Origin: Phycisphaeraceae bacterium
GTDB taxonomy: Bacteria; Planctomycetota; Phycisphaerae; Phycisphaerales; Phycisphaeraceae
Length of the DNA stretch: 64,000 bases
Direction: 5' to 3'
Assembly (NCBI GenBank): GCA_028277745.1
Contig: JANQFR010000049.1
Span: forward strand, 90,050-154,049
Under the pieces are notes generated by a model. That model was given only the letters and a program-made list of their open reading frames with translations, searched no databases and was not told the DNA's origin. Below are positions 45,176 to 54,432 of this stretch, piece by piece (positions within the stretch are counted from its first letter, which is position 1; every line of letters begins with the position of its first letter). The translations under genes were made by a program, and so were the position numbers.

Positions 45176-45961
45176 TCAGGGACGCCTGACGATCAGCGCC
45201 AGGCCCAGGCTCATCAGGGTGAAGGCGGCGGGCTCGGGGACCGGCGTGACGCCGACGCCTAAGCCGATGTTGTCCAGGGTGATCCCGCCCGACGACGGGT
45301 TGCGGTTGATCAGGTTGACCGAGCCAACCGCCGCCGCGCCCGGCGCCCCGCGCTGATCGGCGAACGCGATCACGTCGTCCGTGTCGCTGGGGATGTCGAT
45401 CAACTGGTCATCCTGATAAAGACGCACGGTCAATTGGTCGTAATCGATCTCGAGTTTGATCCGGCTCTCGACGCCGTCGCTGAGCAGGCCGTCGAGCGTG
45501 AGGGCGACCTGCGGCTCGGGGACGTTGCCGAGGTTGTAGCGCATCTCGATGTCGCCGTCGCTGAAGAGGTTCATCTCGGCGACGCGGAAGTCGTTGCCGT
45601 CGCGCCCGAAGTCAATGGTCGCCAGCAGCGTCCGCCCGCCCACGCCGGCGTTGAGGGTGACGTCGAATTGCCCCCAGTGGACGCCCGACGCGTCATCCAC
45701 GTCGATCCCGGTGTTCGCGTCGGTGAAGCCGTTGAACACCGCGCTGACCACCTCGCCCGGGTTGGCGATGGACGTCACGGCGCCGTTGGCGGGCGCATCG
45801 CCGACCACCCAACCGCCCGTGCCGCCGCTCCAGAGCCCGCCGTCCTGCCCCGACAACTCACCATCCACGTAAGGCGGGTCAGCGAATTCGATCACCAGCG
45901 CCTGCGCCGCGCCGCCGATCATCCCCACGAAACCCGATGCGATCACGATCCGTTGCCACAT
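45176..45961 (-). CDS. PEP-CTERM sorting domain protein (cassette B)
   Basis: 261 residues. Signal peptide ending GAAQA near 20; a body of about 210 residues starting [20 protein letters not shown], which looks like a concanavalin-like lectin/glucanase jelly roll ([20 protein letters not shown]). It ends [19 protein letters not shown] then VRRP, the PEP-CTERM signal. Jelly-roll folds often bind carbohydrate, which fits the adjacent hydrolase. Exported and anchored by exosortase. Second gene of cassette B. Confidence 0.86.
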   Translation of the reverse strand: MWQRIVIASGFVGMIGGAAQALVIEFADPPYVDGELSGQDGGLWSGGTGGWVVGDAPANGAVTSIANPGEVVSAVFNGFTDANTGIDVDDASGVHWGQFDVTLNAGVGGRTLLATIDFGRDGNDFRVAEMNLFSDGDIEMRYNLGNVPEPQVALTLDGLLSDGVESRIKLEIDYDQLTVRLYQDDQLIDIPSDTDDVIAFADQRGAPGAAAVGSVNLINRNPSSGGITLDNIGLGVGVTPVPEPAAFTLMSLGLALIVRRP

Positions 45962-46037
45962 GACAGGTCCTCCGATTCAGAAAATGAAAATCCAACCAAG
46001 ACCAGCGCCCCGCCCCGCGGCGGGGAGAGAAACGCGT

Positions 46038-47045
46038 TTAAGTCATCCCGATGCACATCACCGGCTCGATCGCCGTGGCGGGCGTCCGCTCGTCGGGCCG
46101 CTCGATCCGATCCAGCAACTGTTCGACCGACACCCGGCCCACCCGCTCCAGGTCCAGTGAAACCGCCGTCAGCGGCACGCCGCACTCGGAGACCGGCCCA
46201 TCGTCGATCGAAACCAGGCCCAGTTGGCGCGGGACCTCGATCCGCTTCAACGCCGCCGCGTGCTGCAACGGCAGCGCGGTGTACGACGAATAACACACCA
46301 CCGCGCCGGGCCGGTCGTCGCGGTCGAGATACGCCAGCGCCGGCGCGAGGCGCGGGTCGTGCGCCACGTCGGCCTCTGGCTCATACCGGCCGGTGTCGAG
46401 TTCCGTCACCACCGGCGTCAGGCCGGCCTCCCGCATGGCCTGCTCGTACCCCGCCCGGCGGTCGACCTCGCTGTGGTGGCCCGAGCCGGCGAACCGGACA
46501 TACCCCACCCGCTGGTGGCCCCGCTCCAACAGGTGCCGCGTCGCCAGCCGCCCCGCCGCCACGTCGTCGGGATACACGCAGTCGGCCGCCAGTTTCGCGT
46601 TGATCCACACCGCCGGGATGTTGTAGTCGTCGATCGCCCGGGTCATCTCCGCCGGGATGTGGTGGGTGTAGTTGATCAACAGCCCGTCGGCGAGCCACTG
46701 CCGAACGATCTTGGGCAGGGTCTGACGGGTGAGTTTGGAGTCGGGCAGGCGCGAGAGGTTCAGGTGCAGGTCGTGCTCGGCCAGGGCGTCGTGGATCGCG
46801 GTCCACAGCCCCAGGCCGAAACGGGCGTGGTGCGGGTTCGTCGGCATCAGCAGTCCGACGCAGCCGGTGCGGCCGCTTCGGGTGGCCCGCGCGACCGCCG
46901 AGGGGCGGTAGCCCATCTCGCGAGCGGCCTGCTCGATCCGCCGGCGGGTCTGCTCGGCGATGCGTCCCCGCCCGGTCAGCGCCCGCGACACAGTCATGGG
47001 GCTGATACCGAGACGTTCCGCGATATGGGAGGCGGTGACGGGCAT
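46038..47045 (-). CDS. LacI-family transcription regulator (cassette B)
   Basis: 335 residues from ATG 47045. HTH: ASHIAERLGISPMTVSRALT, hinge REMGYRPSAVARATRSGR. The sensor domain contains PAVWINAKLAADCVYPDD, almost the same as cassette A, which marks a paralogous LacI subgroup. Promoter and two tandem palindromes lie 33-89 nt upstream. It heads a four-gene operon. A frame-open extension to 47120 would run through the operators and is unlikely. Sugar ligand unknown. Confidence 0.92.
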   Translation of the reverse strand: MPVTASHIAERLGISPMTVSRALTGRGRIAEQTRRRIEQAAREMGYRPSAVARATRSGRTGCVGLLMPTNPHHARFGLGLWTAIHDALAEHDLHLNLSRLPDSKLTRQTLPKIVRQWLADGLLINYTHHIPAEMTRAIDDYNIPAVWINAKLAADCVYPDDVAAGRLATRHLLERGHQRVGYVRFAGSGHHSEVDRRAGYEQAMREAGLTPVVTELDTGRYEPEADVAHDPRLAPALAYLDRDDRPGAVVCYSSYTALPLQHAAALKRIEVPRQLGLVSIDDGPVSECGVPLTAVSLDLERVGRVSVEQLLDRIERPDERTPATAIEPVMCIGMT

Positions 47046-47077
47046 GATAAAAACCGGAGGACCGGGGTAATCCCGCA

Positions 47078-47116
47078 TGCGTTGACGATAACGCAGCACG
47101 CGTTGACGATAACGCA
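47078..47116. promoter_or_regulatory. Tandem LacI-type operators of cassette B
   Basis: TGCGTTGACGATAACGCA (47078-47095) is an 18-bp palindrome with 6-bp perfect arms and a central CpG, as usual for LacI-family sites. It recurs with one mismatch at 47099-47116, exactly 21 bp or two helical turns away. A weaker half-related copy is at 47127-47144. Copy 2 covers the -10 box. Confidence 0.72.
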
Positions 47117-47134
47117 TCAATCGTCCTGCGTCAA
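47106..47134 (-). promoter_or_regulatory. Promoter of cassette B operon
   Basis: Minus strand TTGACG (47129-47134), 17-bp spacer, TATCGT (47106-47111), 61 nt before the LacI start. The -10 is embedded in operator copy 2. The rest of 47135-47620 shows no gene. Confidence 0.55.
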
Positions 47135-47620
47135 CGGTTATCTCTGATTTTTACCGCCCGGGTTTCGTTGTCCATTTTCGGACGAGATGCGCCCCAACCA
47201 CGACCGCCCTTCTCTGAATGCGTTTGGGATCGCGCGATGATCTCACCAATCTCTGGCGGAATGGTTCAGCGTCGGTCAGGCCCGTGGGAGGCATGGGCGA
47301 AGGACTCCAAGCCATCGCAATTCAGGTTAACTCGAATCGCGATTTGCTTATAAGCATAGACGGTGTTGAGGCTTGTCGCTGTTTAATGCGATTGCTTGCA
47401 CCGGGTCGCTTAGCAAACGCATAGCGTCTGTGAGGCCTGGTTATGCGGCGGGCGGGAATTCCCGATAAATCTTTGGAATGAACGTGGCATCCATCACGCC
47501 GGATCGATACGCTCTTGACGGGGTGGCTGGAACACGGGCGACATGGGGTGGTCCGATGGGAAACCTGCCTTTTTTGAGCGATGCAGCGCGTCGTCATAAC
47601 GGGCGGGGCGACCCACGACG

Positions 47621-48670
47621 ATGAGGAGAGACGTGATTCGCCGGCATTTATCACCGACTCGGCCCCTCGTGGCCGTCAGCCTGGCTGCGCTGGCGTTCGT
47701 GCTGTTCGTCGGGTGCGAAACGACGGCGGTGCGCGTCAACGCCGACGACCCGCCCGGCGTGGGGCAGGCGCCGCCGGTCAGGCACTCGCTGACGCGGCCG
47801 CATGAGCTGCCCGAGGCCTTGGAGATCCCCATCGCCTCGCGCGGCGAGCACCTGTTCGTCCGCACCGGCGTGGACGGCTACGACGCGGGCCACTTCCTGC
47901 TCGACACCGGCGCCGCGATGGACGCCGTCGACCTCGGCGTCGCCGGCCGGCTCCAACTCCCTGAGGCCGGCGATGGCGTCGCGCTGGGCATCGCCGGGCT
48001 GGAGGCGTTCACGTTCCGCCGCGTCGATCAGCTTTCGGTCGGCCCCCTGGCGCTGCCGGCCCGGCGGCTGGCGGGCCTCAACCTCCACCGCGTCGCCCGG
48101 CACATGCGCCATCCGGTCAACGGCATCGTCGGCTTCTCCTCCCTCAAACGCACCCCCTTCACCCTGGATTACCAGGCCAACACCCTCACCGTCTATCAGC
48201 CCCAGGCTTTCACCCCGCCCACCGACGCCGCGTCTCAGCCGCTACGCATCGCCCGCGGCCTGCCGCTGATCGCCGCCCGGCTCGCCGACGGACCGATCGT
48301 CTGGCTGATTATCGACACCGGCGCCGACAACGAGCTGACCCTCCCCCGCGAGTTGGCCAACCGTTTCCCCAAGGTCGTCGCGGTCAACATCTCGGCCGCC
48401 GGCTCGGCCACGGGCGTCGGCGGCAAGGTCACCAAGCACCGCACCTGGATCAAACGCATCGACCTCATGGGCGTCAGCCTGCATAACGTCCCCGTCGCGT
48501 TCGAGGAGTTGCCGGACGTGCGCCAGGGCGACAGCGTCGGCCGGATCGGTCACAAACTGCTCCAGCACTTCCGCCTCACCTTCGACCCCGGCCGCAAGAC
48601 CCTCTACGCCCAGTGGCGGCCCGACGCCGGGGAGGACGGCGACCTCACCGGCATGGCCCGCCACCCCTGA
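47621..48670 (+). CDS. Retropepsin-like aspartic protease lipoprotein
   Basis: 349 residues. A hydrophobic N-terminus LAALAFVLFVGC ends in a lipobox Cys. Two aspartyl-protease halves follow: HFLLDTGAAMDAV near 93 and VWLIIDTGADNELTLP near 228, each with DTG, so one chain can form a complete active site. The start is uncertain: ATG 47621 or GTG 47633, the latter with AGGAG 5-6 nt upstream. Probably a periplasmic peptidase. A terminator at 48785 ends the transcript. Confidence 0.83.
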   Translation: MRRDVIRRHLSPTRPLVAVSLAALAFVLFVGCETTAVRVNADDPPGVGQAPPVRHSLTRPHELPEALEIPIASRGEHLFVRTGVDGYDAGHFLLDTGAAMDAVDLGVAGRLQLPEAGDGVALGIAGLEAFTFRRVDQLSVGPLALPARRLAGLNLHRVARHMRHPVNGIVGFSSLKRTPFTLDYQANTLTVYQPQAFTPPTDAASQPLRIARGLPLIAARLADGPIVWLIIDTGADNELTLPRELANRFPKVVAVNISAAGSATGVGGKVTKHRTWIKRIDLMGVSLHNVPVAFEELPDVRQGDSVGRIGHKLLQHFRLTFDPGRKTLYAQWRPDAGEDGDLTGMARHP

Positions 48671-48784
48671 TGCTCAGGCCGGGCATTTTTTCAAAAAACA
48701 GGTCCGCCCGCTGTCAGACTTCCCCGTGATGGGTCTATCACCAGGTGAACGGATGATGCGTTCAACCAATGCTGCCCCCGGAAG

Positions 48785-48821
48785 GCGCCGGTGGTCCCTC
48801 GTGGGCCCCGGCGCTTTTTTT
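48785..48821 (+). terminator. Rho-independent terminator
   Basis: GCGCCGG and CCGGCGC pair across a 16-nt loop, followed by seven T. It ends the aspartic protease transcript, 115 nt after its stop. Confidence 0.82.
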
Positions 48822-48859
48822 ATGGAAACCCAGGGATTGCAATCCCCCGGCTCCGGGCC

Positions 48860-50149
48860 TCAACGTGCAGGCGGGACGGCGTCGCGGACGAGGAGGACGT
48901 AGTTGTTGATGCTGATGTAATCGCCCTGGGGGCCGTGGAAGTCGCCGGGCGAGAACCGTTGCGATGGGGCCTTGGGGTCGGTGCGCTGCGCCCCGGCGCC
49001 GTGAGCGTCGAGGACCCGGCCGCGCACCTTGCCGAGCGCTTCGAAGAAACAGACATAAACCGCGCTGCTGTGGTGCGCCTGGCCTCGGGGGCCGAGGTCG
49101 GAAAAGGTCGTGCCGGTCCAGTGATACCCGTAGTCGCCGCCTGGGGTGAATGCACGGGCGGTGATTTCTTTGGCCGACAGATCGAACAGCGGGCTGATCG
49201 CGGGGCTGTGGGTGGCGTGCGGGGAGCGAGCGTAGTCGGCCAGGCTCTGAAGCTCCTTGGCGTTGGGCAGCCGCCAATCGTTATGGCCGAGGTGATTCGC
49301 AGCGTTCTTCTTCTGGACGTAAGCCAGGGCGTCGCGCCAGTTCATGCGTTGAGCGCTGTCGCGGCGGGTCCACATCAGGCCGGTGGCCCGGTCGGTGAGG
49401 GTCCCGTCGCCGTGGTCCTGAAAATCGTTGACGCCGTAGTCGGGGTTGCCCGCGACCAACATGGCGTAATACGCCTTATCGGTTGATCGGCGCCGCGGGT
49501 CTTTCAGCGGGTAAGCCTTGATCCGGCCGTCGGCGAAGTTGACGCCGAAGAAGCTCGCGTCGCCGCCCATGGTTGGGCCGGTGGAATTGGTGCTCGACCA
49601 GACCTGCGCATCGATGATGCGGTCGCCCGACGCCACGTCGCCCCAGCCGAAGCCGAAGACCGAGCCGTCGATGAAGAACCGGCCCCCCGCCCCGGTGCGG
49701 GCGCGGGGATCGGGCTGGACGCCGTTGAACTGGATCAGCGAGTACAGCTGCTTCACCGTCGGCACGCGCCAGTCGGTCCGGCCGCCGTACGCGTCCCGGT
49801 TCAGCCGCTCGGCCTTGGCGTCGAGCTGGGGCCGGGTGAATTTGTCGTTCACGTCGATCACACCGTTGCCGTCCCAGTCGATGCTCCGCGTCCAGAACAG
49901 CCCGGTCACCTGGTCCCGCACGACCCGGCCGTCGGCGATCACGGCGTAGCTTGGCCGATGGCCGACGTGCTGGGCGTCCTGGCCGTAAAAAGGGGCGCCG
50001 GGGTTTCGCGGGGCGGGGATGACACGCCCTCGGTCGTCGTAACAGATCGTCTGCCCGGTATCGACGATCGGGTATGCAAGCTCCGCCTGCGTTGTCGCAG
50101 AAAACACCGTCATCAGCATCAGCGTCCATCCAGCGGCAAGCGGTCTCAT
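48860..50149 (-). CDS. Secreted DUF1566 (Lcl C-terminal) protein
   Basis: 429 residues with signal peptide MRPLAAGWTLMLMTVFSATTQA. It has two DUF1566 repeats: the first with VTGLFWTRSIDWDGNGVIDV and TDWRVPTVKQLYSLIQFNG, the second with ATGLMWTRRDSAQRMNWRDA and NDWRLPNAKELQSLADYARS. DVNDKF after the Asp-rich loop resembles a calcium site. AAGGA lies 8 nt before the ATG at 50149. Such proteins are surface-associated in several bacteria; specific role unknown. Confidence 0.88.
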   Translation of the reverse strand: MRPLAAGWTLMLMTVFSATTQAELAYPIVDTGQTICYDDRGRVIPAPRNPGAPFYGQDAQHVGHRPSYAVIADGRVVRDQVTGLFWTRSIDWDGNGVIDVNDKFTRPQLDAKAERLNRDAYGGRTDWRVPTVKQLYSLIQFNGVQPDPRARTGAGGRFFIDGSVFGFGWGDVASGDRIIDAQVWSSTNSTGPTMGGDASFFGVNFADGRIKAYPLKDPRRRSTDKAYYAMLVAGNPDYGVNDFQDHGDGTLTDRATGLMWTRRDSAQRMNWRDALAYVQKKNAANHLGHNDWRLPNAKELQSLADYARSPHATHSPAISPLFDLSAKEITARAFTPGGDYGYHWTGTTFSDLGPRGQAHHSSAVYVCFFEALGKVRGRVLDAHGAGAQRTDPKAPSQRFSPGDFHGPQGDYISINNYVLLVRDAVPPAR

Positions 50150-50234
50150 GTGGATGATCCTTTTATGGTTTTTTCGCAGCGCGTCATGATATAGCAACCC
50201 TCGGGCCTGACGTTAGCGGACCAAGCATGTTGTA

Positions 50235-50292
50235 AAGCCGCGGGCAATGCCCGCGGTCAGCGGATCGGGGACACGGGCATTGCCCGCGGCTT
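50235..50292. repeat. 19-bp perfect inverted repeat
   Basis: AAGCCGCGGGCAATGCCCG (50235-50253) and its exact reverse complement (50274-50292), with a 20-nt spacer. Each arm also folds on itself (CCGCGGGC..GCCCGCGG). It lies between divergent genes, so it is not a simple terminator. The core resembles the hairpin at 13632-13667. Confidence 0.65.
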
Positions 50293-50339
50293 GACAGCTT
50301 CTCCCCGGCCCGGCCGCCGGCCCGCTACCATGACGCATC

Positions 50340-52028
50340 ATGTCACTCGCGGCCGCATCGCTGACCCTGGCTCAAACCGCTGACCCGATCCGATGGACCG
50401 GCGTCGTCCTCGGCCTGCTCGGCGGCCTCGCGCTGTTTCTCTTCGGCATGGACCAGATGACCGCGGCGCTCAAGGGCGCCGCCGGCGGCGGGCTCCGACG
50501 GGTCCTCGGCCGCTTCACCGCCAACCGCTTCGCCGGCGTCGTCACCGGCGCCGCCGTCACCGCCGTCACCCAGTCCTCCTCCGTCACCACCGTCCTCCTC
50601 GTCGGGTTCGTCTCCGCCGGCCTCATGACCCTGCACCAGACCGTTGGCGTCATCATGGGCGCCAACGTCGGCAGCACCTTCACCGCCCAGATCATCGCGT
50701 TCAACGTCACCCAGTACGCCCTGGCCATCGTCACCGTCGGCTTCCTGTTCATGTTCGTCGGGCGCAACGAGAAGGTCCGGCGGTACGGCGCGATCGTCAT
50801 GGGCCTGGGCCTGGTCTTCTTCGGCATGAAGATCATGAGCGACGCGATGAACCCGCTGCGCGGCTACCCGCCGTTCATCGACCTCATGGCGACGATGGAC
50901 CTCGCGGTCCTGGGCGTCCTCGCCGGCGCCGCGTTCACCGCGGTGGTGCAGAGCTCGGCGGCGACCACCGGGCTGGTCATCGTCCTCGCCGCCGAGGGGT
51001 TGATCAGCCTCCGGGCCGGCATCGCGATCGCCCTGGGCGCCAACATCGGCACGTGCGTCACCGCCCTGCTCGCCACCATCGGCAAGCCGCGCGAAGCCCT
51101 GCAGGCCGCCGCCGTGCACATCCTCTTCAACGTCGTCGGCGTGCTGATCTGGCTGCCCTTCATCGGCCGACTCGCCGCCTGGGTCGAGGCGATCTCCGAG
51201 GACCCCGCCCGACAGATCGCCAACGCCCACACCCTCTTCAACGTTATCAACGTCGGCCTGTTTATCTGGTTCGTCGGCCCGATCGCCAAGGGCGTGCAAC
51301 ACCTGATCCCCATCACCGCGAAGGAGGACGCCGTCGTCCGGCCGAAGTTCCTCGACCGGACGCTGCTCTCGACGCCCGCGTTGGCGCTGGACCGGGTCCG
51401 CATGGAGGTCGGCCGGATGAGCCGGATGGTGTTGAAGATGCTCGAAACCGCCGCCCCGGTCGTCGGCCGGGGCTCCGAAGAAGACCTCGCCAAGGTCGAA
51501 GCCGAAGACGACCGGCTCGACACGCTCCACGGCTGCGTGATCGACTACATCGCGAGCCTCGGCCGGATCAGCCTGTCACGCACCGAGGAACACCGGCTCA
51601 GCGACCTGCTCGCGATCGCCAACTACCTCGAAAACATGGGCGACGCGATCGAACGCAACATGGTCGCGATCGGTCGGCAACGCCTCGCCGACGGCGTGGT
51701 CATCAGCGAATCCACCGGCGAGAAGCTCGGTCTGCTCTACGCCTCCGTCCGCCAGGCGATCCAGCTGCTCAGCGAATCGATCCAGGAGGACAGCTCCGCC
51801 AAGGCGACGCGCGTCATCAATATGAAGACCGAGGTCCGTGACCGCGCCCACGACGCGATCGACCACCTCGGCCGGCGCCTCCACGTCGACGAACCCAAAC
51901 GGCTCGAAACCTACCGGATCGAGCAGGAAATCACCGAGCAACTCCGCAGGCTCTATTACTTCGCCCGCCACACCGCGTGGCACGTCGTCGGACGGGCCGA
52001 GGAGCACCCCGACCACGGCGAGGAGTAA
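50340..52028 (+). CDS. Na+/Pi cotransporter with C-terminal PhoU-like domain
   Basis: 562 residues. The membrane half has eight to nine helices with two Na/Pi repeats: FGMDQMTAALKGAAGGGLRR, TAVTQSSSVTTVLLVGFV and TAVVQSSAATTGLVIVLAAE (the QSS motifs). The cytoplasmic half (about 355-550) is a PhoU-like helical bundle (EEDLAKVEAEDDRLDTL, SDLLAIANYLENMGDAIERN). It imports phosphate with sodium. A hairpin follows at 52049. Confidence 0.92.
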   Translation: MSLAAASLTLAQTADPIRWTGVVLGLLGGLALFLFGMDQMTAALKGAAGGGLRRVLGRFTANRFAGVVTGAAVTAVTQSSSVTTVLLVGFVSAGLMTLHQTVGVIMGANVGSTFTAQIIAFNVTQYALAIVTVGFLFMFVGRNEKVRRYGAIVMGLGLVFFGMKIMSDAMNPLRGYPPFIDLMATMDLAVLGVLAGAAFTAVVQSSAATTGLVIVLAAEGLISLRAGIAIALGANIGTCVTALLATIGKPREALQAAAVHILFNVVGVLIWLPFIGRLAAWVEAISEDPARQIANAHTLFNVINVGLFIWFVGPIAKGVQHLIPITAKEDAVVRPKFLDRTLLSTPALALDRVRMEVGRMSRMVLKMLETAAPVVGRGSEEDLAKVEAEDDRLDTLHGCVIDYIASLGRISLSRTEEHRLSDLLAIANYLENMGDAIERNMVAIGRQRLADGVVISESTGEKLGLLYASVRQAIQLLSESIQEDSSAKATRVINMKTEVRDRAHDAIDHLGRRLHVDEPKRLETYRIEQEITEQLRRLYYFARHTAWHVVGRAEEHPDHGEE

Positions 52029-52048
52029 GCCCCAGGGAGCTATAACAA

Positions 52049-52080
52049 CCCAAGCCCCGCATGCGCGTGCGGGGCTTGGG
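52049..52080. terminator. Bidirectional hairpin between convergent genes
   Basis: CCCAAGCCCCGCA and TGCGGGGCTTGGG form a perfect 13-bp stem with a 6-nt loop, 21 nt after the transporter stop and 43 nt from the convergent PEP-CTERM stop. There is no T tract. Confidence 0.62.
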
Positions 52081-52122
52081 GCATCGGTTTAAATTGAGAT
52101 GGGTCTAAAGACGCCGTTCGCG

Positions 52123-52719
52123 CTAGGCCGAGGCCCGCCGCCGCATCAGCGCCAGCCCGCCCAGCAGCGCCAGGCCGGCGGGCAGGGCCGCGGGCATCGG
52201 CACGATGGTCGGCTTCATGGTGATCCGGAACTTGCCGTTTTCGCTTTGGGGAGCGAACGCGACCTGCCCCTCGATGGTGAACACGTCGCCGCTGGCGATG
52301 GGCGTGTCAAAAACCAAGCTCAAATCCTGATCCGAACCGCTCAAGACGCCGCTGGCCGAAGGGACAACTGAAAAACCACTCACGAACGCCACGTCGTCTG
52401 AGTTGAGGACATTTTCGAGGGAGAAATCGAAAGCCCTCCACGCCGGACCGATGTTCGTCATCTGGATGACGAAGGACAAGCCGTCGTCCGGCGTGTCGCC
52501 GCCGCTCTGGATATCCCAGCTGACGATCACAGACGCTTCGTCGAGGCCGGACCAGATCCCATTGAAGTGGAATCGGTCGTCGGTGGGGATCGGGGTGACG
52601 TCTGAAACCAGACCCATGCCTCCCGGGATTTCACCCGCCACCGAAGCGGCCCAGGCCGAGGGGGCGGACAGGATCGAGAGCAACGTCAATCCGCACAGCG
52701 TTTGTTTGATCGAAATCAT
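52123..52719 (-). CDS. Exported protein with VPxPA-type exosortase signal
   Basis: 198 residues with signal peptide (LCGLTLLSILSAPSAWA). The beta-rich body resembles a jelly-roll. The C-terminus VPMPAALPAGLALLGGLALM then RRRASA follows the VPLPA-CTERM form rather than the classical PEP form, so it may use a different exosortase class. It is the distal gene after the PEP-CTERM gene at 52754, 34 nt away. Confidence 0.78.
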   Translation of the reverse strand: MISIKQTLCGLTLLSILSAPSAWAASVAGEIPGGMGLVSDVTPIPTDDRFHFNGIWSGLDEASVIVSWDIQSGGDTPDDGLSFVIQMTNIGPAWRAFDFSLENVLNSDDVAFVSGFSVVPSASGVLSGSDQDLSLVFDTPIASGDVFTIEGQVAFAPQSENGKFRITMKPTIVPMPAALPAGLALLGGLALMRRRASA

Positions 52720-52753
52720 TTTACCTTCTCCTTACCTTTGTTGAATAGCAGGC

Positions 52754-53446
52754 TCAGTCGTTACGACCCGCCCCCCATCGTCCCCGCCAAAACATCAAGC
52801 CGCCCAGCCCGAGCAGCACCAGCGTCCCGGGCTCCGGGATCACCGAGCCCTCCAATCGGAATGCGAAGTCGCCGTTAAACTCAATGTCCCAATTCAACGG
52901 GGCTTGCTCATTGGGATCAATTCGGGAATCGCCCCGGACACTGGCGCCTTGCCGATTGACCGACAGACTCCAGAACGTGCGCGAGCCGTCAAACGGCGAG
53001 TTGATCTCGCCTTCCCGCAACTGCAGCCAATAGGCGCCCGGGTCCAGCGTCACATCTGTGGCGATGTCCACCCCCAGGATGTATTCGTAGCCGTTGGTGG
53101 AGTTGGTCCCGTCGCGCGTCAGGCCGGGGGTTTTGTCCAAACCGGACGCCACGACCGCACCGGGCCTGCCACCCTCATCTTCGTGAAACGCCCACCCGAC
53201 CGTCCCGTTGAAATCGGTCGAAGTCTTCAGATCGCCGGCGGCGACAAACGCCCAGAACCGGATGCCCGTGATGGTCGTGGGCTGGGTGAACGCGAAATCG
53301 TCGGCGACCGCAAAGCTTGAGATGTCCCCATAGTTCTGCTTATCGCTCACCCCGTTGTCCCACACCACCGCCGCCCAGCCCGGCGCCGCGACGGCGAGCA
53401 GAGCCAGACAAGTCCACACACCCGGACGTTTAACAATGTGCAACAT
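52754..53446 (-). CDS. PEP-CTERM sorting domain protein
   Basis: 230 residues from ATG 53446: signal peptide (VWTCLALLAVAAPGWA), a beta-rich body (AVVWDNGVSDKQNYGDISSF, ITGIRFWAFVAAGD, YWLQLREGEIN) similar to choice-of-anchor type modules, and the tail SVIPEPGTLVLLGLGGLMFW then RGRWGAGRND. The frame is open further upstream but only this start gives a signal peptide. First of a two-gene unit downstream of an IclR regulator. Confidence 0.85.
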   Translation of the reverse strand: MLHIVKRPGVWTCLALLAVAAPGWAAVVWDNGVSDKQNYGDISSFAVADDFAFTQPTTITGIRFWAFVAAGDLKTSTDFNGTVGWAFHEDEGGRPGAVVASGLDKTPGLTRDGTNSTNGYEYILGVDIATDVTLDPGAYWLQLREGEINSPFDGSRTFWSLSVNRQGASVRGDSRIDPNEQAPLNWDIEFNGDFAFRLEGSVIPEPGTLVLLGLGGLMFWRGRWGAGRND

Positions 53447-53720
53447 CTTATTTAATTCACCTAGAAGCAATGGCATGTCGACGATGGATGGACTTTTCCC
53501 CCCTAAGATCGATTTCATCGCTGAACCCGGAAGCACAGCGATGTCTGTGCCAGCAAAGCACGACGGCTCTCGTTTCGCATTCAGCATGGATGGCTTCTCT
53601 CGCTCCAATTCCGGAAATTGGCGATCGCATTTTATCGTTAATTAGTATAAATCACTTGCGAGAGACTATACCCGAAAATATTCGCGGCGGGAACGCTTCG
53701 CGGGATTTTAGGGAAAATAC

Positions 53721-54428
53721 TTATAACGCCTCGGCTTCCGGCGCGGTGATCCGCGCAGCCGCCTCGGCCAGCGCCTCAGCCAGGCCCGCGACCCGCCGGG
53801 CCGGCAACGCGCCGGCGAGGCCGATCGCCGCGTCCGTCGCGCCCGCCAGGCGTACGCCGATCGTCGCGCTGTCATCCCGCCGGACCAGCGCGTAGCCGCG
53901 CTGCCGCGCGGCCCGCACCGCCGACATCAGGGTGCGCCGCTCAGCCGCGTCGGGGTAAAGCGTTGCGATCTGAGGGTTTTTCCAGCCCGCCAGCAACGCC
54001 ACGCCCAGACCCGACTGATTCGCCGGGAAAAGCCCGACCCGCCCGATCGCTCCCCCCGCCGGCGTGTCGGGCGACGCGTGATACAGATACGCCACCTGGT
54101 CCCGCCAGAGCACCCCCAACGCGACCACCAGCCCGTGCCGCCGCAATCTCTCCAACTCCGGCGCCGCCCGCCGCAGCAGCCCCGAACCCAGCAGCGACTG
54201 GGCCGCGAGCACGTGGATCGCCGGCCCCGGCCGATACTTCCGCCGCTCATCCTGCTCCGCCAGACCCAGGTGCGCCAACGTCCGCAACAGCCGGTTCACC
54301 CGCGTCGGCTCCAACCCCAACGCCCTCGCCATCGCCCGCCCCCCGATCGGCTTGCCGTGCGAGGCCAACTCCTGCAGGCAGGCCAACCCGTCGATCAGGC
54401 TCTGGTTGGGCTGGGCGGGCAACATCAT
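53721..54428 (-). CDS. IclR-family transcription regulator
   Basis: About 235 residues. The winged-helix SLIDGLACLQELASHGKPIG then ALGLEPTRVNRLLRTLAHLG precedes a GAF-like IclR effector domain (GLVVALGVLWRDQVAYLYHA, then GIGVRLAG-like GVRLAGATDAAIGLAGALP). A promoter ends 5 nt before the ATG pair at 54425/54428, so the mRNA may be leaderless. It stands 274 nt upstream of the PEP-CTERM pair in the same direction and may control it. Confidence 0.86.
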   Translation of the reverse strand: MMLPAQPNQSLIDGLACLQELASHGKPIGGRAMARALGLEPTRVNRLLRTLAHLGLAEQDERRKYRPGPAIHVLAAQSLLGSGLLRRAAPELERLRRHGLVVALGVLWRDQVAYLYHASPDTPAGGAIGRVGLFPANQSGLGVALLAGWKNPQIATLYPDAAERRTLMSAVRAARQRGYALVRRDDSATIGVRLAGATDAAIGLAGALPARRVAGLAEALAEAAARITAPEAEAL

Positions 54429-54432
54429 TGCC

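Noticed and set aside
11419..47045. The two cassettes as a recent segmental duplication
   Set aside because: Hydrolases belong to different families and PEP-CTERM bodies are unrelated; only gene order and the LacI motif are shared.
50343..51841. Long frames of about 400-480 codons overlapping the Na/Pi gene
   Set aside because: Low-complexity Asp/Gly/Arg translation; the QSS motifs identify the real frame.
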